Below are positions 9,236 to 17,579 of a stretch of DNA of 64,000 nucleotides, in pieces; the stretch's first letter is position 1, and each line of letters starts with the position of its first letter. The position numbers were made by a program, and so were the translations under genes. The notes beneath the pieces were generated by a model. That model searched no databases, was not told the DNA's origin, and saw nothing but the letters and a program-made list of their open reading frames with translations. The stretch is from assembly GCF_039537005.1 (NCBI RefSeq), contig NZ_BAAAZR010000019.1, forward strand, positions 1 to 64,000, given 5' to 3'. The DNA is from Sphaerisporangium flaviroseum (GTDB lineage: Bacteria > Actinomycetota > Actinomycetes > Streptosporangiales > Streptosporangiaceae).

Positions 9236-10629
9236 GTGCGGACCTCCTCTTGTTCGCACAGCCAGCCGATCAGTCCCTCCACCGCGTCCCGGCAGCTCCC
9301 GCACCCGGTCGTGGCCCTGGTCGCGGCCACCACGGCCGCGGTGTCACGGGCGCCGGCCTCCCAGCAGGCGCGGATGTGGCCCTTGGTCACGTTGTTGCAG
9401 TCGCACACCCGCGCCGCGTCCGGCATGCGCACCGGGCTGTCCGCGGGCGTCGCGCCGTCGAGGCCGGGGAACAGCAGCCCGGTCCGGTCTCCGGGGAGGG
9501 GACCGCCCCGGTCGTAGAGCTGTGTGAGCGTTCCCACGGTGGGCGACTCGCCGAGCAGGATCGCGCCCACCAGGCGGTCGTTCCTGATCACGAGCTTGCG
9601 GTAGATGCCGCGAGCCCGATGGGTGAACCGGACGACCTCCACCGCGCCGGCCGAGTCCTCGGTCAGGTGGGTCTCCCCCATGGCCGCCAGCTCGACGCTC
9701 CTGGCCTTCAGCCGGGTCACCAGCCGCGAGCCGCGGTACCTGGCGGTCCGGTCGGCTCCGGTGATCAGGTCGGCGACCACGGCGGCCTGCTCCCAGGCGG
9801 GTGCGACCAGGCCGTACACCGTGCCGTCGTGCTGGGCACACTCCCCGATCGCGTAGATCGCCGGATCCCCGGTGCGCATCTGGTCGTCCACGACGACGCC
9901 GCGGGCCACCTCCAGCCCGGCGTCCACGGCGAGGCCGACCACCGGCCGTACCCCGCAGGCGAGCACCACCAGCTGGGACGCGAGCGTCTCGCCGGTGGCC
10001 AGCTCGACGCCGTGGTCGAGGATCGCGGTGACCTGCACGCCGGTCCGCACGACCACCCCGAGCCCGGCGAGCGCCTCTCCGAGCACCAGCCCCGCCTCCG
10101 CGTCCAACTGGCGTTCCATCAGGTGCCCGGCCGGATGGAGCAGGGTGACCGGCATGCCGCGCCCCGCGAGGCCGCGCGCGGCCTCGACGCCGAGCAGGCC
10201 GCCGCCGATCACCACCGCGCTGCTCGCGGTGGCCGCCACGCCGAGGATGCGGTCGCAGTCGTCCATGGTGCGGAACGCGATGGCGCGGGTCACACCGGGG
10301 ATCGGCGGCACGACGGGCTCGCTTCCCGTGGCCAGCACGAGGACGTCGTACGGCTCGCACCCGCCGTCGCCGGTGCGGACCGTACGGGACGCCCGGTCGA
10401 TCGCGGTCACCGTGACGCCGAGACGGGCCGTCACGCCCTCGGCGTGCGCGGGCAGGCGCACCTGCTCGGGGCTGGCGGTACCGGCGAGCACGTTGGAGAG
10501 CAGCACGCGGTTGTAGGTCCTGCGGGTCTCGGCGCCGAACACCGTGATCTGGATGTCCTTGTCCCGCGCGCGCACCTCGGCGGCCAGCCGTGCGCCGGCC
10601 ATGCCGTTGCCGATCACGACGAGCCTCAC
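9232..10629 (-). CDS. FAD-dependent NAD(P)H reductase with C-terminal BFD [2Fe-2S] domain (nitrate reductase electron transfer)
   Basis: Protein of 465 residues matching the N-terminal half of NirB: Rossmann start RLVVIGNGMAGARLA, LVLATGSEPVVPPIPG, NAD motif VVIGGGLLGVEAARGL, and IYAIGECAQHDG. A C-terminal BFD-like domain carries CDCNNVTKGHI and TTGCGSC, four ligands for a [2Fe-2S] cluster. There is no siroheme domain. Lying between nasA and nirB with GTGA overlaps on both sides, it most likely passes electrons from NAD(P)H to NasA, like the electron transfer subunit of bacterial assimilatory nitrate reductases; the partner is inferred from position. Confidence 0.85.
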   Translation of the reverse strand: MRLVVIGNGMAGARLAAEVRARDKDIQITVFGAETRRTYNRVLLSNVLAGTASPEQVRLPAHAEGVTARLGVTVTAIDRASRTVRTGDGGCEPYDVLVLATGSEPVVPPIPGVTRAIAFRTMDDCDRILGVAATASSAVVIGGGLLGVEAARGLAGRGMPVTLLHPAGHLMERQLDAEAGLVLGEALAGLGVVVRTGVQVTAILDHGVELATGETLASQLVVLACGVRPVVGLAVDAGLEVARGVVVDDQMRTGDPAIYAIGECAQHDGTVYGLVAPAWEQAAVVADLITGADRTARYRGSRLVTRLKARSVELAAMGETHLTEDSAGAVEVVRFTHRARGIYRKLVIRNDRLVGAILLGESPTVGTLTQLYDRGGPLPGDRTGLLFPGLDGATPADSPVRMPDAARVCDCNNVTKGHIRACWEAGARDTAAVVAATRATTGCGSCRDAVEGLIGWLCEQEEVRT

Positions 10630-12815
10630 ACGCCCAGCCCCCGCTCCGGCACGCCGGCCCGCCGATCGGAAGGTGGACCGGCGTCACACCTCTCGACGCG
10701 CACGGCGCACACCTTGAACTCCGGCATCCGGGACACCGGGTCCAGAGCGGGATTGGTGAGGCGGTTGACGCCCTCCCAGTGGAAGGGCATGAAGACCGTG
10801 TCGTGGCGGATGGCGGTGCCGACCCTGGCGGCGGCCTCGGTGGCGCCCCTGCGGCTGGACACCCGGAGCATGTCACCGGAGGTGACCCGCAGGCGTTCCG
10901 CCAGGTCGGGGTGGAGCTCCACGAAGGTCTCCGGGGCGGCCTCGTTCAGGGCGGGGACGCGCCGGGTCTGCGCCCCGCTCTGGTAGTGCGCGAGGATCCT
11001 GCCGGTGGTCAGGTAGTACGGGTAGGCCTCGTCGACCTCCTCGGCCACCGGCCCGTGGTCGACCGGCGTGAACCGGGCCCGCCCGTCCGGCGTCGCGAAC
11101 CGGTCGAGAAACGGGCGCGGCGTCCCCGGGTGGTCCTCGGAGGGAGCCGGCCAGAAGACGCCGGTCTCGGCGGCGATGCGCTCGTAGGTGATGCCCGAGT
11201 AGTCCGCGACGCCGCCCGCGCTGGCCCTGCGAAGCTCGTCGAACACCGTGCCGGGGTCGTCGGAGAACCCCTTGTCCCGGCCGAGCCGTGCGGCCAGGCC
11301 CGAGAGGATCGCCAGGTCGCTCCGCACCCCCGAGGGCGGAGCGACGGCCTGGCGGCGCAGCAGGACCCTGCCTTCCAGGTTGGTCATCGTGCCGTGCTCC
11401 TCGGCCCACTGGGTGGTGGGCAGCACGACGTCGGCCATCGCGGCGGTCTCCGACAGCACGAAGTCGGAGACCACGAGCAGGTCAAGCGCGGCGAGCCGCC
11501 CGGTGATGTGGCCGGCGTGCGGGGCCGACACCACCGGGTTGGAGCCGAACACCAGCAACGCCCTCGGCCCGCCTGGGGTGCCGAGGGCCTCCAGCAGTTC
11601 GTAGGCCGAGCGGCCGGGGCCGGGGAGCTCCGCCGGATCGATCCCCCAGACCCCGGCGACGTGAGCGCGTGCGGCGGGATCGTCGATCTTGCGGTAGCCG
11701 GGGAGCTGGTCGGCCTTCTGCCCGTGCTCGCGTCCGCCCTGGCCGTTGCCCTGGCCGGTCACGCAGCCGTATCCGGACCCCGGGCGTCCGGGCAGCCCGA
11801 GCGCGAGCGCCAGGTTGATGAAGGCGGTCACCGTGTCCACGCCCTTGGCGTGCTGCTCGGCGCCCCGGCCGGTGAGGATCATCGCCGTTCGGGCGCTTCC
11901 GAGCAGGTGGACCGCCTCGCGCATCCGGGCCACGGGCACGCCGGTGATCCGCTCGGCGCGTTCGGGCCACCAGGTGGCCACCGACGCGCGCACCGCTTCG
12001 AAGCCGGTCGTGCGGGAGTCGACGTAGTCCTGGTCGGCATGGCCCTCGGTGATCGCGATGTGCAGCAGCCCGAGCGCCAGGGCCAGGTCGGTCCCGGGGG
12101 CCGGACGCAGGTGCAGGGCCGCCTTCCTGGCGGTGCGGGTCTCCCTTGGGTCGACCACGATCAGTGTGTTCCGCAGGTGCCTGAGGAACGGCGGCATGGT
12201 CTCGGCGACGTTGCCGCCGACCATCATGACCACGTCCGCCGCGGCGATGTCGGTGATCGGGAACGGCAGGCCACGGTCCATCCCGAACGCGCGGCCGGTC
12301 GCGGCGGCGGCGGACGACATGCAGAACCGGCCGTTGTAGTCGATCTGGCTCGTCCGCAGCGCCACCCGGGCGAACTTGCCGAGCTGGTAGGCCTTCTCGT
12401 TGGTGAGGCCGCCGCCGCCGAACACGGCGACCGCGTCCCTGCCGTGCTCCGCCTGGATGCCGCCTATCGCCGCGGCGACGCGGTCGAGCGCGTCGTCCCA
12501 GCTCACCGGCACCAGAGGGCCGCTGCGGCTCTCGCGAGCCAGCGGGGTCGTCAGGCGATCGCCGCCGGTCAGCAGCTCGGCCGCCGTCCAGCCCTTCTGG
12601 CACAGCGCCCCCGCGTTCGCGGGAACGTCCTCGCGCGGGGTGATGGTCAGCGAGCCGTCCGAGGTCTCCGCGAGCCCTCCGCTGACGTACATGCCGCACT
12701 GCAGCGCGCAGTACGGGCAGTGGGTCGCCTCCCCCCGGTGCACCGGCGACATCACAGGCGCCGGTGGGGAAAGTGAGATCGGCATGGGTTCGATGGTGCT
12801 TTCAGGCCGTTTCAC
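10626..12815 (-). CDS. nasA: Assimilatory nitrate reductase, molybdopterin catalytic subunit
   Basis: Reduces nitrate to nitrite in the cytoplasm. The N-terminal [4Fe-4S] motif is HCPYCALQC (Cys 33, 36, 40) with the fourth Cys in GALCQKGW. YNGRFCMSSAAAATGRAFG contains the Cys expected to bind molybdenum. The C-terminal dinucleotide-binding domain has YYLTTGRILAHYQSGAQTRR and FMPFHWEGVNRLTNPALDP. No Tat signal, 729 residues, so a cytoplasmic Nas/NarB type rather than periplasmic Nap. The GTG at 12815 has AGGAGG 9 nt upstream. First gene of the coupled operon. Confidence 0.94.
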   Translation of the reverse strand: MKRPESTIEPMPISLSPPAPVMSPVHRGEATHCPYCALQCGMYVSGGLAETSDGSLTITPREDVPANAGALCQKGWTAAELLTGGDRLTTPLARESRSGPLVPVSWDDALDRVAAAIGGIQAEHGRDAVAVFGGGGLTNEKAYQLGKFARVALRTSQIDYNGRFCMSSAAAATGRAFGMDRGLPFPITDIAAADVVMMVGGNVAETMPPFLRHLRNTLIVVDPRETRTARKAALHLRPAPGTDLALALGLLHIAITEGHADQDYVDSRTTGFEAVRASVATWWPERAERITGVPVARMREAVHLLGSARTAMILTGRGAEQHAKGVDTVTAFINLALALGLPGRPGSGYGCVTGQGNGQGGREHGQKADQLPGYRKIDDPAARAHVAGVWGIDPAELPGPGRSAYELLEALGTPGGPRALLVFGSNPVVSAPHAGHITGRLAALDLLVVSDFVLSETAAMADVVLPTTQWAEEHGTMTNLEGRVLLRRQAVAPPSGVRSDLAILSGLAARLGRDKGFSDDPGTVFDELRRASAGGVADYSGITYERIAAETGVFWPAPSEDHPGTPRPFLDRFATPDGRARFTPVDHGPVAEEVDEAYPYYLTTGRILAHYQSGAQTRRVPALNEAAPETFVELHPDLAERLRVTSGDMLRVSSRRGATEAAARVGTAIRHDTVFMPFHWEGVNRLTNPALDPVSRMPEFKVCAVRVERCDAGPPSDRRAGVPERGLGV

Positions 12816-12830
12816 CGCTGGGTCCCTCCT

Positions 12831-12846
12831 GTTACCTCTGTGCTAC
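12831..12846 (-). promoter_or_regulatory. Weak candidate GlnR box before nasA
   Basis: Read on the minus strand the site is GTAGC-N6-GTAAC, one mismatch from the known actinobacterial GlnR pattern GTNAC-N6-GNAAC. It lies just upstream of the nasA Shine-Dalgarno sequence, closer to the gene than usual for an activator site. A nitrogen-control role fits the operon but is not shown. Confidence 0.3.
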
Positions 12847-12898
12847 AAGCCGCCAACCGTGTTCACATCCGGAGCGGATCGCCTGTGCGCACAGCGCC

Positions 12899-12925
12899 GC
12901 GCCCGTCCCGTGAAGGGACGGGCGC
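12899..12925 (-). terminator. Second of two tandem hairpins after narK
   Basis: Perfect 11-bp stem (GCGCCCGTCCC with its complement) and 5-nt loop GTGAA. It lies 22 nt beyond another perfect hairpin, in the 160-nt gap between narK and nasA. No U-tract, as is common in high-GC actinobacteria. Confidence 0.7.
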
Positions 12926-12946
12926 GCACGCCGCCGCGCGGGCTCC

Positions 12947-12970
12947 GTGCCCGCTCCGGTGAGCGGGCAC
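12947..12970 (-). terminator. First hairpin after narK
   Basis: Perfect 10-bp stem GTGCCCGCTC / GAGCGGGCAC with loop CGGT, 6 nt after the narK stop on the minus strand. Together with the next hairpin it should separate narK transcription from the nasA operon. Confidence 0.75.
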
Positions 12971-12975
12971 GGCGT

Positions 12976-14340
12976 TCAGACGCGTGCCGCGGCGAGGCTG
13001 GGCGCCAGCCGTGCCCCGACGGTGCGCAGGTAGCAGAACCACGTCAGTGCGCCGCAGGCGGCGTAGAAGCAGGCGAAGGCCACCAGCGCCGCGCCCGCGC
13101 CGCCGGTCGCCGCGATCGAGGTGCCGAAACCGCGGTTGATGAAGAACCCGCCGAAGGCACCCACGGCCGAGATGATGCCGATGGCGGCCGAGCTGTCCCT
13201 CCTGCCCGCCGCGACGGCCGCCGCGTGCGCCGCCGCGTCCTCGGCGGAGACGCCCTCGACCGCCTTGGCCTTGAAGATCGCCGGAATCATCCGGTACGTG
13301 GAGCCGTTGCCCACCCCGGTCAGCGCCACCAGCAGCAGGTAGGCGCAGAAGAAGAACGTGAAGTCGCGCGTGGCCAGCCCGAAGCCGACCAGCGCGACCG
13401 CCACTCCCATCGCGGCGAAGTTCCACAACGTCACCCGGGCTCCGCCGAGCCGGTCCGAAAGCCGCCCGCCGAGCGGCCTGATCAGCGAACCGGTGAGGGC
13501 TCCGAGGAACGCCCACGTGACGGCGGAGGAGTTCTCGGGGAACTGGCTCTTGATCAGCAGAGGGAACGCGGTGGCGTAGCCGATGAACGAGCCGAAGGTG
13601 CCGATGTAGAGGAACGACATGATCCAGGTCTGCGCCCTGCCGGTGATCTTCAGCTGGTCCCTGGCGCTCGCCTTGGCGGAGGTGAGGTTGTCCATGAAGA
13701 AGAACGCGCCGACGGCGGCGGCCACGATGAACGGCACCCAGAACAGCCCGGCGGCCGCCAGCCCGAACCCGCCGATCACCAGCGGCATCGCCAGCTGCAC
13801 GGAGCTGACGCCGATGTTGCCCCCCGCGGCGTTGAGGCCGAGCGCCCAGCCCTGCTTCTTCTCGGGGTAGAAGTAGGTGATGTTGGCCATGCTGGAGGCG
13901 AAGTTGCCGCCCCCGAGGCCGGCGGTGGCGGCGATGAGCAGGAAGACCCAGTACGGGGTGCCGGGGTCGCTCACCGCCACGGCGAGCAGCCCGGCGGGGA
14001 TCAGCAGCAGCAGCGCGCTGACCACCGTCCAGTTCCGGCCGCCGAACCGGGCGGGCGCGAACGTGTAGGGGATGCGCAGCGCCGATCCGACCAGATTGGG
14101 CAGTGACACCAGCCAGAACAGCTGGTCGGTGGAGAAGCGGTAGGCGCCGAGCTTGACGGCGACGATGCTCCAGACGGTCCACAGAGTGAAGCCCAGATGC
14201 TCGGCCAGGATCGAGAAGACCAGGTTCCTGCGGGCGACGCCCTTGCCTTTGCTTTCCCAAAAGCCCGGGTCGTCGGGATTCCAGCCGGTTATCCAGCGGC
14301 CCTTCGCGGGCGCGGCCCCTTTGACCTCCGCTACCGCCAC
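12976..14340 (-). CDS. narK: Nitrate/nitrite transporter, MFS family (NarK type)
   Basis: Membrane transporter of 454 residues with about 12 hydrophobic segments. It carries the NarK signatures: RIPYTFAPARFGGRNW in the first half, AGLGGGNFASSMANITYFYP (nitrate signature after helix 5) and GVGNGSTYRMIPAIF (second signature after helix 11). Imports nitrate for the adjacent reductases or exports nitrite. The GTG start has AAGGAGG 4 nt upstream. It is followed by tandem terminator hairpins, so it is probably transcribed separately from nasA although both are on the minus strand. Confidence 0.95.
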   Translation of the reverse strand: MAVAEVKGAAPAKGRWITGWNPDDPGFWESKGKGVARRNLVFSILAEHLGFTLWTVWSIVAVKLGAYRFSTDQLFWLVSLPNLVGSALRIPYTFAPARFGGRNWTVVSALLLLIPAGLLAVAVSDPGTPYWVFLLIAATAGLGGGNFASSMANITYFYPEKKQGWALGLNAAGGNIGVSSVQLAMPLVIGGFGLAAAGLFWVPFIVAAAVGAFFFMDNLTSAKASARDQLKITGRAQTWIMSFLYIGTFGSFIGYATAFPLLIKSQFPENSSAVTWAFLGALTGSLIRPLGGRLSDRLGGARVTLWNFAAMGVAVALVGFGLATRDFTFFFCAYLLLVALTGVGNGSTYRMIPAIFKAKAVEGVSAEDAAAHAAAVAAGRRDSSAAIGIISAVGAFGGFFINRGFGTSIAATGGAGAALVAFACFYAACGALTWFCYLRTVGARLAPSLAAARV

Positions 14341-14569
14341 GGTTCCTCCTTGTTGACGTTGAATCGGGAGGTCCTGACGGTATGAAGGGCGATCACCATT
14401 TCTGACGTCGGACGCCAGATATCGGGGTTACATTCGACGCACCGACGAAACTTGTGATCCACACGCATCACGGCGGCAACACGCAATTAACAGAGATTGC
14501 CTGCGACGCAGACCGGGAATTGCTCTGGAGAACCTTCCACCGGAGCCGTCGTCACCCCCGGGAGCGGGC

Positions 14570-15049
14570 ATGACCAGCGTCCAGCCGATCAGGCTCTTCT
14601 CCGATCCCGTTCTCCGCACGGTGGCGGAGCCGGTCCAGGCCTTCGACCGCCCCCTGCGCGAGCTGGTCCGGTCGCTGCAGCTCACCACCCGTGCCGGTTC
14701 CGGCCGTGCCGGGCTCGCCGCACCGCAGATCGGCGTGCCGCTGCGCGTCCTGGTCTTCGAGGTGGAGGGCAGGTCGGGGCACCTGGTGAACCCTCGGCTG
14801 GAGCGTTCCGAGCGCATGATCGTCGCCGACGAGGCGTGCCTGTCGGCGCCCGGCATCTGGTGGCCTCTGGAGCGTTCCTACTCGGTGGTCGCCCGCGGAC
14901 GTGACATGCACGGCAAGCCGCTCACCGTGCGCGCGCTCGGGATGCTCGCCAGGGTGCTCCAGCACGAAGTGGACCACCTCGACGGCGTGCTGTTCAGCGA
15001 CCACCTCCCCGAGGACGAGCGGGAGCGTTTCCTGTCCGCCTTGGCATAG
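14570..15049 (+). CDS. def: Peptide deformylase
   Basis: Removes the formyl group from nascent proteins. All three family motifs are present in 159 residues: GRAGLAAPQIG (motif 1), EACLSAPG with the metal-binding Cys (motif 2; Ala replaces the usual Gly) and LQHEVDHLDG (motif 3, HEXXH metal site). Divergent from narK. Many actinobacteria carry several def genes, so this need not be the only copy. The ATG at 14570 follows GGGAGCGGGC. Length is slightly short but complete. Confidence 0.94.
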   Translation: MTSVQPIRLFSDPVLRTVAEPVQAFDRPLRELVRSLQLTTRAGSGRAGLAAPQIGVPLRVLVFEVEGRSGHLVNPRLERSERMIVADEACLSAPGIWWPLERSYSVVARGRDMHGKPLTVRALGMLARVLQHEVDHLDGVLFSDHLPEDERERFLSALA

Positions 15050-15252
15050 GACCCGGCGCGGGACTCTCCCCTTCAGGACACGACGCCGGCCTTGTGAACG
15101 CGCATGTCCTCCTTCGGCGCGCGGCGGGCACGGTCGCAAGCACACCGTGATGCTTCCGTGTGCGATGTCCATTTTTTCCGGAAACGAGCGTTCTGTGCTG
15201 ATTTGACCGGGTAGGCCCCGGATCGATTAGGAGGCCGGCGAAGGAGGCAATC

Positions 15253-15984
15253 GTGACAGGCGGACTGAAGGTAGCCGTAGCCGTCGCCATCGGCTACTTG
15301 CTTGGCCGGCATCGCCGGTTCAAGCTGGCGGTCGCGCTGGCGGTGGCCGGAGCCACGGGCCGGCTCGGCGGAGCCCAGGGGAACCTGCTGGAGCAGGGGA
15401 TGAAGCTGGTCAGTTCCTCTCCGGAGCTGGAGAAGATCGTGAGCAGCGTCCGGGGCGAGCTGTTCCAGGCGGGCAAGGCCGCGGCGAAGGCCGCGACGAG
15501 CAGGCAGGTCACCTCGCTCAGCACCAAACTCCAGGAACGGGCCGAGGCCCTGCAGCACGCGGCCAACGTCGCCGCGGGCATGGAAGAGGCGGCGACCGGG
15601 GCAGCCGAGGGGGTGACCGGCGCCGCCGAAGGCGCGACCAAGACGGCGAGGGGCAGAGTCGGCGGCCTGCGGGACAGGGCGACCGGTGGGGTGCGGGCCG
15701 CTAGGGCCCGGATACGCCGGCCCGCCGAGGAGGAAGCGGAAGAGGAAGAGCCGTACGAGGACGAGTACGACGAGTTCGAAGACGAGGAAGAGTACGAGGA
15801 GGAGCCCCCCTCGCGACGTGGGCCCGCCGAGCCGGAGGGCCGTGGGCGGCCGTCCGGACGAGGTGTGCGGGAACCCTTGGACGACGAGGACGAGGACGAG
15901 GACGAGGGTCCTGGGCCGCGCGGACGTGTGGTGCGTGACGAGCCGCCCCGGCGTTCCCGTCCCATACGCCGGACGCGGGGGTGA
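15253..15984 (+). CDS. Gas vesicle cluster accessory protein (GvpY-like), acidic tail
   Basis: Protein of 243 residues. The N-terminus KVAVAVAIGYLLGRHRRFKLAVALAVAGATG is hydrophobic with basic residues and may associate with membrane. Residues ~55-150 are Ala-rich and helical (repeats of TGAAEG). The last ~95 residues are a disordered mix of Glu/Asp runs and Arg/Pro. It resembles the protein called GvpY in the S. coelicolor cluster; its biochemical role is unknown. First gene of the operon; GTG start with AAGGAGG 5 nt upstream. Its stop overlaps the next start by 4 nt (GTGA). Confidence 0.7.
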   Translation: MTGGLKVAVAVAIGYLLGRHRRFKLAVALAVAGATGRLGGAQGNLLEQGMKLVSSSPELEKIVSSVRGELFQAGKAAAKAATSRQVTSLSTKLQERAEALQHAANVAAGMEEAATGAAEGVTGAAEGATKTARGRVGGLRDRATGGVRAARARIRRPAEEEAEEEEPYEDEYDEFEDEEEYEEEPPSRRGPAEPEGRGRPSGRGVREPLDDEDEDEDEGPGPRGRVVRDEPPRRSRPIRRTRG

Positions 15985-17324
15985 CCTTCATGGCGGACCA
16001 CGACAAAGGCAATGCGCCCTCAGGGCTGACCAACCCGATAAGGCAGCAGGTACGCGGTCTGGCCGGCATCGCGGGCAAGCTTGCGCTGTCCGCGGTGCGG
16101 CGCAAGGTCGAGCAGACCACCAAGCAGCTGACCAACGTCGCCGAGGGCGGCGGGCTTCGCACGCTCGGCCAGATCGCCGGAACGGAGGGCGGCACGGGCC
16201 GGTTCAAGGGCCTTGCGAAGCTGGCGTGGGGCGGGTTGAAGAAGAAGCTCGGATTCGGTGGTGGCGCCGGCAAGAAGAAGCTCAAGCTGACCAACATCGT
16301 CGAGTCGCTGGACTTCGGAGCCCCGGTCCGCCTCGTCTACAACGTGTGGACGCAGTTCGAGGACTGGCCGACCTTCACCAAGAAGATCGAGAAAGTGGTC
16401 CAGGAGAGCGACGAGAAGCTGACGTGGCAGGTGAAGATCTTCATCCCGCGCCGGACCTGGGAATCGACGATCATGGAGCAGGTGCCGGACGAGAAGATCA
16501 TCTGGCGCTCCAAGGCCGCTAAGGGATACGTCGACGGGTCGGTCACCTTCCACGCGGTCACCGACGACATGACGCGGGTCCTGATGGTCCTGGAGTACCA
16601 CCCCAAGGGCCTCGTCGAGCACATCGGGAACCTGTGGCGGGCGCAGGGACGGCGCGCGCGCCTGGAGTTCAAGCACATCCGGCGCCACATCATGACGCAG
16701 GTACTGCTGCGCCCCGAGGACGTCCAGGGCTGGCGCGGCGTGATCCACGAAGGCGAGGTCGTCAAGGACCATGAGACCGCCCTTCGCGAGGAAGAGGAGC
16801 GGGAGGAACGCGAGGAACGCGAGCGGGAGGAACGCGAGCGCCGCGAAGGGCCCGAGCCCGAGGAAGGCGAGTACGAAGAGGAAGAGCCCGAGGAGGGCGG
16901 GGAGGAACCCGAAGAAGCGGAAGAGGGCGAAGAGGCCGAGCGGGGCGAAGGCGCGGAGGCCGGGCCGGAGCCCGAGGAAGAGGGCGGCGAAGAGGGCGGC
17001 GAGGAGCCCCGGGCACGGCGGCGCCGTCCCTGGCCAAGGCGCGGGGAGCGCCCGGAGAGACCCCGGCCGGGCGAGCGGCCGGAGGAGGGTCCGCAGGCGC
17101 GCCGGCGCCCGTCCGAGAGCGAGGAGACGCCGGCACGGCGAGGGGCAGGAGACGGCGAGCCCGAAGGTCCGCCCCTGCGGCGGCGCAGGCGGGAGGGCGG
17201 CGAGCCCGAGGAACCGCCCCGGCGGCGCAGGCGGGAGACCGGCGAGCGCGAGGAGCCACCCCGGCGGCGCCGGCCCGAGCCCACCGGGCGGGAGGAGCCC
17301 GCTCCACGCCGGACACGGCCCTAG
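15981..17324 (+). CDS. Gas vesicle cluster SRPBCC-domain protein (GvpZ-like) with long charged tail
   Basis: Residues ~105-250 form an SRPBCC (polyketide cyclase/START-like) domain: IVESLDFGAPVRLVYNVWTQFEDWPTF, then DEKIIWRSKAAKGYVDGSVTFH and VLMVLEYHPKGLVEHIG. The N-terminal ~100 residues are basic and helical. From ~270 on the protein is a disordered tail, first Glu-rich with Arg, then Arg/Pro/Glu repeats ending EEPAPRRTRP. S. coelicolor has a similar protein (GvpZ). The GTG at 15981 gives a 4-nt overlap; the ATG at 15990 is possible. After the TAG stop the frame stays open into the gvpA start (separate entry). Confidence 0.75.
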   Translation: MTFMADHDKGNAPSGLTNPIRQQVRGLAGIAGKLALSAVRRKVEQTTKQLTNVAEGGGLRTLGQIAGTEGGTGRFKGLAKLAWGGLKKKLGFGGGAGKKKLKLTNIVESLDFGAPVRLVYNVWTQFEDWPTFTKKIEKVVQESDEKLTWQVKIFIPRRTWESTIMEQVPDEKIIWRSKAAKGYVDGSVTFHAVTDDMTRVLMVLEYHPKGLVEHIGNLWRAQGRRARLEFKHIRRHIMTQVLLRPEDVQGWRGVIHEGEVVKDHETALREEEEREEREEREREERERREGPEPEEGEYEEEEPEEGGEEPEEAEEGEEAERGEGAEAGPEPEEEGGEEGGEEPRARRRRPWPRRGERPERPRPGERPEEGPQARRRPSESEETPARRGAGDGEPEGPPLRRRRREGGEPEEPPRRRRRETGEREEPPRRRRPEPTGREEPAPRRTRP

Positions 17325-17579
17325 CCCGAGCCAAGAGCAGCCCGCTCCGCGCCGGACGCTCCAGCCCCGGACCGTGAGGAGCCCGCTCCGCGCCGGACGC
17401 CCTGGCCCGGACCAAGAGCCCGCTTCGCACCGGGCGCCCTGGCCCGGGCCAAGAGCCCGCCCCGCGCCGGACGCCCTGGCCCGAGCCATGAGGCAGGGCC
17501 GGGTGGCGCGACCCGCCGACCGAATCACCCAACAGATCCAGAGACCCACAGACCCACAGACAAGGAGTACGCCGTATGA
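17325..17579 (+). repeat. Degenerate repeat tract continuing the upstream tail frame past its stop
   Basis: The 251 nt between the SRPBCC gene and gvpA hold about four imperfect copies of a ~45-bp unit built on GAGCCCGCTCCGCGCCGGACG. The same unit encodes EEPAPRRT just before the TAG at 17322. In the upstream frame no stop follows for 84 codons until the TGA at 17577, which overlaps the gvpA ATG as ATGA. A REEPAPRRTP peptide recurs after the stop. This suggests a longer ancestral tail cut by a nonsense mutation. Confidence 0.6.

Noticed and set aside
6959..9517. 852-codon open frame on the plus strand
   Set aside because: Antisense to nirB and the FAD reductase, whose motifs are complete on the other strand.
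10590..12776. 728-codon open frame on the plus strand
   Set aside because: Antisense to nasA; no recognisable protein and nasA is fully supported.
14427..14451. GTTAC...GAAAC upstream of narK as a GlnR site
   Set aside because: Spacing between half sites is 15 nt, not the 6 or 17 nt expected for GlnR boxes.
16020..17549. 509-codon minus-strand frame with Leu/Phe-rich stretches that look membrane-like
   Set aside because: It mirrors the Glu/Arg codons of the SRPBCC gene tail; hydrophobic runs arise from reverse complement of GAG/GAA-rich DNA.
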